Origin: Gentiana macrophylla
Taxonomy: Eukaryota > Streptophyta > Magnoliopsida > Gentianales > Gentianaceae
Assembly: GCA_026214975.1 (NCBI GenBank)
Contig: CM047806.1
Coordinates: 5,865,822-5,929,821 of the forward strand
Reading direction: 5' to 3'
Length of the DNA stretch: 64,000 bases
Position numbers and translations under genes: made by a program. Every line of letters starts with the position of its first letter. The first letter of the stretch is position 1. Positions 56,911-64,000 of the stretch are shown one piece after another. The notes under the pieces were generated by a model. That model ran no database searches. It was not told where the DNA came from and worked only from the letters and a program-made list of their open reading frames with translations.

Positions 56911-58370
56911 TGTCACGGATTTTATCTATGCAAAACAACAAGTAATAAATTTATAGATCCGGTATTTCCCCAAGTGTAGGGATCGTAGTATAGCGATTAA
57001 TACCGGAGTCGGTCACAGGGAATCGGGGTATCTAGTTCATTAATTTTCCTAAGGTTGTTACTACTAAAACGAAACTAAAAAAAAAGATAAAATAAACTGG
57101 ACAGAGGATTGTCAGTCCAAAGCCAGGAAGGATAAAAGCGATAAAAACTAAATCTAAACCACTAACTATAAAAGGAAATAAACAAGAAGATGAACATGGA
57201 GATTAACAATGAACAAACAAAATCATCCAATCCTTCAAACCCTCTATCTCTATCTAAGGTTATCTCATGATGATTAACTAAAGATGTGGTTCACCTCTCG
57301 AAGGTATGAATACTACTTCCGTAGATAATTCGTCTATCAATCTAACATCTTCCAATGTATAGAATTGACGCAAACAAACCAAGGTACAAGATTTTAAATC
57401 TAACAACCTAGATAATTAACCTATCAACTTCCGTTATGTCAAGGCTAAAAACCTAATCTTTCCTATGGTGATCTAGGTCTAATCATGACTTCCATCAAAA
57501 TCAAACATCAAAAGCAACCATCTTCCGATATCGTGCATGAACAAATAAGCATAGGAAAAGATACAACTTTGAATCAAAGATCAAAACATAAACTTAAATA
57601 AAAGATAGAAAAACCTGATGAAAAGAGTTACATCGTTCGAACAATCGCAGCCTCCAAGCATGAAGTGCAGAAAAACGCAGCAGCGAAATAGAAAGAAAAA
57701 CGAAATAAAAAAACCTAATCTAATTGCCACCCCTGACCTCCTGCAGGGGGTGGCGCTAAGGTTGCTCCTTTATGATGATGTATCAATAAGAGTCGAATAT
57801 TGTGTGTTTTAGGGTTGAAATCGCGCTGCTACTTATAGGAGAAATAGGTCGGTTTTCAGCATGTCGGCCGTGGACGCCCGTCCACTCAATGGACCTTCGT
57901 CCAAGAATTCAGACGGAGGTGGGCGCCCGTTTGCTATGGCGTCTAAACTCTCTCGAATCAAAAACTCATCACGGACGCCTTGATCCACTTATTGGACGCC
58001 TTGATCCACTTTGGACAGGACTTGGGCGTGCGTTCACTCTTTTTCTTCCAAATTAATCTTGATCTTCATTCCAACTTCATCTCTATCTCTTCCCTTCCAT
58101 GCAAATCATCACTTGAACATCTTTTAAGCTCCTTTCACCTCATGCAAGCGTACCTACATCACGATAAAACCATGCAAAATGTAACATCTTACATCTAAAG
58201 ATATTTATCCAATAAAATCACATAATTAACCCGATTTTGAACTTTAATACTTCTAAAACTCATTTGCTCAATATTTCAATATAAAGCTCGATTTCTATGA
58301 GAAACATATGAATATGGAGAGAATTGTTACAAAATATATCCTTATAAAACGTATAAAATCACCCTTAACA
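56911..58370 (-). repeat. Gypsy-C 5' LTR
   Basis: 1460 bp, next to the primer site on minus. It contains GGGCGCCCGT (about 57915) and GGACGCCCGT (about 57873) like the other copy. Confidence 0.88.
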
Positions 58371-59615
58371 CGTATGAAATTGTCATATGTCAAATTGTCA
58401 TCAGTCCAATGTCCACAACTGCCCCATGCTAAACTTAGTTAGTCAAAACAGGTACCGAGTATAAATCTATCCCGGATAAAAGAGGTGATTCCATTTGTCA
58501 GATGGCCGATGTTATTCAAGAGGCTCCGGTTGTCAAGCGGATCGATTTAATACAAACGGTGTAGTTTCAATTAAACTGTGATTTTAACATTATTAAGATC
58601 TCGAGTACAAAATTAATAAGATTTGTTTTACTAGGACAAATCGCGCCCGGTAGGAAATAGGATTCCGTTAATCGACGGCCAATTTTACCTCCGGTTTTCT
58701 ATTTTTTTACTCATATCCCGACTTCTCCGGTCGGGTTCATCGTCAAAGTTATATGTGGTATTCATCATGATTGATTACTTCATTCCGAATATGTTATCGT
58801 TACGTAGCGAAATAGAAAAAGATTCATTTTAACTCAATTTTAATCAATTTTATTTTAACATCATTCTTTTAACGAAAAGATCGAAATAATACGATTACAT
58901 AACTTTGGCTAGTTATTAGATTTAGCCTAATAACATTATAAAAACTAAAAAGAAGAAAATAACAAACACAAACATAATTATTATAGAAATTACCCGATTA
59001 CAACTGCTGACTCAGAAATCGTCTTTTCCCAGGTATTCAACGATTTCAGCAACACCGAACTTTCGAGAATTTCCCGAGCATTACTACGATACTACTACTA
59101 CTTTATTTATTTTGCCATAAGGCCTATTTACAAACTAAAGAAAAGAGGGGATAGAGAATATATATAGAATATGGTGTATATATATTGGTACACTCCCTGC
59201 AAATGCCGAGGCTCCCATATATATAGACTTTCCTCCTTCCCGGACCGGTCCTGAAAATTGGCCGGATCGGTCCGGTGTAATGATGAAAATTGGCCTGAAA
59301 ATTAATAAGATTTGTTTTACTAGGACAAATCTGCCCCCGGGTAGGAAATAGGATTCCGTTAATCAGACGGCCAATTTTACCCTCCGGTTTTTCTATTTTT
59401 ACTCATATCCTGACTTCTCTGGTCAGTTCATCATCAGGTTATATGTGGTATCCATCATGATTGATTACTTCATTCCGAATATGTTATCGTTACGTAGCGA
59501 AATAGAAAAAGATTCATTTTAACTCAATTTTAATCAATTTTATTTTAACATCATTCTTTTAACGAAAAGATCGAAATAATACGATTACATATACTTTGGC
59601 TAGTCTAGTCTATAA
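58371..59615. repeat. Gypsy-D LTR segment with internal direct duplication
   Basis: The segment 58608-58900 (AATAAGATTTGTTTTACTAG to GAAATAATACGATTACAT) is repeated at 59306-59593 in the same direction, with a few changes. The stretch between them (58880-59290) is the one found inverted at 62636-63018 and direct at 63618-64000. Confidence 0.75.
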
Positions 59616-59637
59616 ACTATATATTGGTATCTATATA

Positions 59638-59670
<33 letters not shown>

Positions 59671-59679
59671 GGGTTCATA

Positions 59680-59935
59680 TCACATACTATTGATCCATGC
59701 TTATCGTATATACTACTACTAAAATAGTGCATCGATCACTATTTTAGTGCACAATTATTGTTTTTCTGCAACTACAAATTGAGGAGCAAGTTTGTAGAAA
59801 CTAGAAACCTAACTAGAAACACGCTCCTCAATTTGTAGTTGCCTCAAAAACAATAAGCAGGTGCACTAAAATAGTGATCAGATGCACTATTTATTTTAGT
59901 AGTATGTCTGATAAGCATGGATAGTATGGTATGCA
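59680..59935. mobile_element. Foldback MITE in the Gypsy-D LTR
   Basis: Two arms of about 110 bp are inverted around a loop of about 30 bp (59788-59813). Matching words on both arms are CATGCTTATC, ACTACTAAAATA, ATCACTATTTTAGTGCAC and GCAACTACAAATTGAGGAGC. There is no gene. The target duplication is not clear. Confidence 0.7.
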
Positions 59936-59948
59936 CGGGGGAACCCAA

Positions 59949-59951
<3 letters not shown>

Positions 59952-59997
<46 letters not shown>

Positions 59998-60041
59998 CTA
60001 TTTATGTACATCTATATATATTTATATATCTATATATATTA
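59952..60041. repeat. TA/TATC microsatellite
   Basis: A TA run of about 44 bp followed by TATATATC-type repeats. The open frame across it (repeated Tyr-Ile) is a by-product. A shorter TA run is at 59640-59665. Confidence 0.9.
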
Positions 60042-60300
60042 TATTAGAATAACTTTTAAATTACGCATTTATTTTATGTTGGTTAGAGTAGTAGTAATCT
60101 GTGTTATAAAATTGCGGTTTAGATCGAGTTAATAATGACTCTTTGGTGTTTAACCACACTTAAAAGAATTACCACTTTTTCCTCGAGGATTCGACACCGA
60201 CTCACCACTTTATCACTACAATTTGACCCGTGCACACTGCCGGTTAGGATCCGTCTAACCTAGAAAAGGTCTGTCCCTTTCTTGACGCCGTTTCTAAGGC

Positions 60301-61983
60301 TTGGTTTTGGTGACGTCAGCTTTCGAACCTACTTTTTCATACTCATTGAACATCGGGACGATGCCACTTCGTAAGTGGGGAGTAGAGTTAGGTTTGAAAA
60401 TTTCATTAAAATTTTCGAAAAAATTAAAAATATTTATAAAATATAACCTTTTTCATATAAATTAGTACCTTAATTACTTATTTCTTAGTTTTAATTTTTC
60501 TTGAATGATTTAAGTTAGTTAATATATGAATAAAAATAATATAATTTGAAAAGATTAATTTTTGATTTGGTAAAATATATTAGATATATTATGAATCTGT
60601 TTTATATCTTTTATAAATTTTATTAAGATTTTGAGTATGTATAACTAAATAATTTTTGTCAAATATTTATTTTATGGAATTATTCAAGTAATTTTTATAT
60701 TTATAAATAAATTTTTAGATAAAATTTCTTTTCAAGATAAATTATGAATTTGGAATCAAAACTAGGGACGATGATTTTTTAGACCAAAAAATATAACTAT
60801 ACCAAATAATTTTACCTAAATAAAAATTCCAATTTTTGACCCCACCTCAGTTTTTTAAGAGTGATCAAGACCTCACTCGGAATTTAGCCATTTTGATTAA
60901 CTAGAAATTTCCGACCCTTAGCTTGTTTTGGTCTACATTTCTTTGACATCCTTCGAGTTTGTACGTACTTATGAGAGGAGATGATGACAAAAAGAGTTAA
61001 GAGTTGAGAAAAAATGGTTATGCTGAGATTGGAATAGGTAGATAGATTCTAATATAGATGTTCTCACCTCATGACGCTTGCAAAATAGGTGATTTTGGCA
61101 ATGAGTACAGATATGTTAGTGTCCTATGAAAAAAAATTATATTAAGAATTAAGGCACCATTTTTACAAATTAGATCTACAAATATCGAAATTATCTTCCT
61201 ATCTTTGATCGACACGCTTATATAAATAATAATAATGCACGATGATAGTAGTTAAACCAGGGTATTATCTCTTTAAAAATGTCCTATCTTTTGGGAATGA
61301 AGGCATAAGTCGAATCAAAAGATCTCAAGAATGATTAAGGGTTTACGGGTTTAAAACCGGACTCGTAATTTTAGATCGAAAGAGTAGTACTCTCGCTCAA
61401 TCTTGATGAAGCAATGCTTGTAAAATTTGATTTTTCTACACACACTCACGCTTTAGTTCTTAATATTAATATTTATGTTTAAAAGAAAAAAGAGAAAAAT
61501 GAAAAATAGTGGAATAAAAGGATGTTTCTAATTGGAATTGTTTTTGATCAAGAATGTGAAGACGTAGGTACGTACGACTTACCTCTTTTTTTTTTTTTTT
61601 TTTTTTTTTGATTTCCTTTTCTATCTTTTCGATTAACCAATGTCCTATCCTAATATATTATAAGCCATTGTGTCTTCTATCCGACTTAGTTAATGATTCC
61701 GAAATTGTAATAATCGAGATAGAAAATAATTCTAATATTTTATTTATATTTATGAATTATTGCATGTGTTTCCATCTGATTAACATTTGATACTCAATTT
61801 ATTTAAGTTATATAAACTTTATATCTTATTAAATTTCTATAAAAGTTATAAATTATATGTTTGTAATATTGATTTAAATATATTACTTTTGAAATTTTAA
61901 TCGATCAATTATATTATCTCGTTATTTATATATTATCGCTTATTTTCGCTCGGGGACGATCAAAGTTTAAGTGGGAGTAGTAA
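60301..61983. other. Interior of Gypsy-D, no gene seen
   Basis: AT-rich sequence with a T tract (61587-61609). No gag, pol or other recognisable protein in any frame. It ends in TTCGCTCGGGGACGATCA and GTTTAAGTGGGAG, which resemble the conserved 3' ends of plant gypsy interiors. Confidence 0.5.
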
Positions 61984-64000
61984 TGATGTATGACTTTTAT
62001 ATGATTAATATATCGTGATTTTATTACGTTTTATCGACAAATTCTATATAAAATATATGAAATTATGATATAATTAGTATGAAATATTAATCTTTATAGT
62101 TTAGTATAGTTAGTAGTAAAAGTTAGTATTTATAGTAAAGAAGTTGTAGTTTTCGTACCGGTTTTAGTGACCGGAGTGTTGTGTCTATTTTACACGGGTA
62201 TTTTGTGTTTATTTCATTGCAGAATCCTAAGATGAACTGAAATCCCGAGTAGAAACACTTTTTGAAGTCAATTCAAGTCGTTGGAAGGGAGTTATAAAGC
62301 ATCACTCAATTTAAATGGTCAAGTGGGTAGTCGTTTTTTAAATAACAAAATCCCGAAAACGACACGTATTGGAAATGGCTCATCGAGAATACGTTTTCTG
62401 AAGAAGTGGTCTTGATGGAAGTTGTAGAGAATTCAACGAGCTTTTCAACGGAAGTTCGATTATGTCATTCTGATATCGAGAATTCAAGTTACGATTTTTA
62501 GAAGTTAACTGTGTAATTATATATAATTATATATATAATTACACAGCATCTGTGATGATTAGAGGGTAACATGGGCTCACATGCTTATAACTAACTGTAA
62601 TGATTGTCATCATTACACCGGACCGATCCGGCCAATTTTCAGGACCGGTCCGGGAAGGAGGAAAGTCTATATATATGGGAGTCTCAGCATTTGCAGGGAG
62701 TGTACCAATATATATACACCATATTCTATATATATTCTCTATCCCCTCTTTTCTTTAGTTTGTAAATAGGCCTTATGCCAAAATAAATAAAGTAGTAGTA
62801 GTATCGTAGTAATGCTCGGGAAATTCTCGAAGGTTCGGTGTTCTTTGAAATCGTTGAATACACAGGAAAAGACGATTTCGAGTCATTGATTGTAATCGGG
62901 TAATTTCTATAATAATTATGTTTGTGTTTGTTATTTTCTTCTTTTTAGTTTTTATAATGTTATTAGGCTAAATCTAATAACTAGCCAAAGTTATGTAATC
63001 GTATTATTTCGATCTTTTCAATTAATAGAATGTGTTCGATCTTCATTTTTATTAGGTCCAATTGAGTAAATGAAACGGTGTACTCCTAATGTCAACAATT
63101 CCTCCTCACACGAGCGTATGAAATTGTCATATGTCAAATTGTCATCATCCAATGTCCACAATCGCCCCATGCTAAACTTAGTTAGTCAAAACAGGTACCG
63201 AGTATAAATCTACCCCGGATAAAAGAGGTGATTCCATTTGTCAGATGGCCGATGTTATTCAAGAGGCTCCGGTTGTCAAGCGGATCGATTTAATACAAAC
63301 GGTGTAGTTTCAATTAAACTGTGATTTTAACATTATTAAGATCTCGAGTACAAAATTAATAAGATTTGTTTTACTAGGACAAATCTGCCCCGGGTAGGAA
63401 ATAGGATTCCGTTAATCAGACGGCCAATTTTACCCTCCGGTTTTTCTATTTTTACTCATATCCCGACTTCTCTGGTCAGTTCATCGTCAGGTTATATGTG
63501 GTATTCATCATGATTGATTACTTCATTCCGAATATGTTATCGTTACGTAGCGAAATAGAAAAAGATTCATTTTAACTCAATTTTAATCAATTTTATTTTA
63601 ACATCATTCTTTTAACGAAAAGATCGAAATAATACGATTACATAACTTTGGCTAGTTATTAGATTTAGCCTAATAACATTATAAAAACTAAAAAGAAGAA
63701 AATAACAAACACAAACATAATTATTATAGAAATTACCCGATTACAACTGCTGACTCAGAAATCGTCTTTTCCCAGGTATTCAACGATTTCAGCAACACCG
63801 AACCTTCAAGAATTTCCCGAGCATTACTACGATACTACTACTACTTTATTTATTTTGGCATAAGGCCTATTTACAAACTAAAGAAAAGAGGGGATAGAGA
63901 ATATATATAGAATATGGTGTATATATATTGGTACACTCCCTGCAAATGCTGAGACTCCCATATATATAGACTTTCCTCCTTCCCGGACCGGTCCTGAAAA
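61984..64000 (+). repeat. Gypsy-D 3' LTR (incomplete at window end)
   Basis: It matches the left copy at 62017-62345 (left 50988-51596 minus the MITE) and from 63107 (left 58371 onward). It has about 760 bp (62346-63106) with no counterpart in the left copy. It preserves intact target sites for the MITE (TAATCTTTA, 62088-62096) and for Gypsy-C (CGTAT, 63115-63119). Confidence 0.7.
62636..64000. repeat. Large inverted repeat, 383-bp arms
   Basis: Arm 62636-63018 is the reverse complement, at roughly 95 percent, of 63618-64000, with a 600-bp spacer. The right arm is cut by the window end, so the true arm may be longer. Both contain CCGGACCGGTCC near the outer end and AAAGATCGAAAT near the inner end. 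Confidence 0.85.

Larger units (their letters stand above)
51610..58370 (-). mobile_element. Gypsy-C: non-autonomous Ty3/gypsy-type element nested in Gypsy-D
   Basis: LTRs at 51610-53061 and 56911-58370 (TGTCACGG...CTTAACA) are flanked by CGTAT (51605-51609 and 58371-58375); the empty site is at 63115. On minus, a primer site TGGCGCCGTTGCCGGGAA lies six bases inside the 5' LTR (56904 downward) and a polypurine tract GTGTGGGGGAGT precedes the 3' LTR (53073-53062). The 3.85-kb interior has no gag or pol. It contains one hydrophobic ORF and many GACGGGCG words. The primer site is the type used by plant Tat/Athila elements; mobilisation would need proteins from another element. Confidence 0.88.
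50986..64000 (+). mobile_element. Gypsy-D: non-coding Ty3/gypsy-type element, continues past the window
   Basis: Two copies of one LTR are recognised. The 5' copy (50986 to about 60280) is split by a MITE and by Gypsy-C. The 3' copy starts near 61984 (TGATGTATGAC) after a polypurine region (GTTTAAGTGGGAG) and runs off the window. Its interior (about 60283-61983) is only 1.7 kb, AT-rich and without gag or pol. The degenerate CTTGACGCCGTTTCTAAGG at 60281 resembles the TGGCGCCGTTGCC primer site of plant Tat/Athila-type elements. The left LTR seems truncated by about 50 bp at its start. The assignment rests on structure, not on proteins. Confidence 0.6.

Noticed and set aside
59917..60132. 71-codon frame with repeated Tyr-Ile
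   Set aside because: It is the translation of a TA microsatellite.

Overview
The window is nuclear DNA of a flowering plant, most likely a eudicot. It is AT-rich, its genes have many GT-AG introns, and it carries a nuclear gene for a chloroplast protein (PsaF) and plant-type Ty1/copia and Ty3/gypsy retrotransposons. The species cannot be named from the sequence alone. Long stretches are transposon-derived, and no bacterial operon, CRISPR array, rRNA or convincing tRNA gene was seen.

Genes lie mainly in the first 20 kb. A single-exon F-box/DUF295 gene is at 4158-5321 (+). A small acidic-tailed hypothetical ORF beside a tandem duplication is at 7171-7701 (+). The two-exon psaF gene (photosystem I subunit III) is at 8588-10516 (-). 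A 14-exon VPS3/TGFBRAP1-like gene (CORVET tethering subunit) is at 12358-19249 (-). psaF gives a clean 234-residue precursor. VPS3 splices cleanly through 13 exons, but exon 1 carries two one-base frameshifts. Several small foldback elements (MITEs) sit in the introns of these genes.

From 19.5 kb onward the window is mostly transposons. A decayed LINE 3' end is at 19504-20416 (-). Copia-1 (21260-25974, -) has its gag-protease-integrase block inverted relative to its own LTRs, primer site and RT/RNase H. A three-layer nest spans 30.9-45.7 kb: a LINE/RNase H remnant is split by Copia-2 (31046-45552, -, identical 159-bp LTRs, TSD ATGAG), and Copia-2 is split in its protease active-site codons by Copia-3 (34502-44016, +, 1.8-kb LTRs, TSD TGTCC).

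The last 13 kb is a non-coding gypsy-like element (Gypsy-D, 50986 to beyond the window end). It is interrupted by a Mutator-type MITE and by a second non-autonomous gypsy element (Gypsy-C, 51610-58370, TSD CGTAT). The pre-insertion sites of both insertions survive in the second Gypsy-D LTR. Between 26 and 30.8 kb and between 45.7 and 50.7 kb the sequence is AT-rich intergenic DNA with a SINE-like insertion, a probable Mutator-type MITE, a probable hAT-like element, a possible CACTA-type MITE and a tandem repeat.

The window looks like an ordinary plant gene island next to a nested retrotransposon cluster. The most unusual features are the internally inverted copia element, the hairpin array in the Copia-3 leader, the non-coding Gypsy-C/D pair, and an indel-dominated divergence pattern that may reflect residual assembly error.
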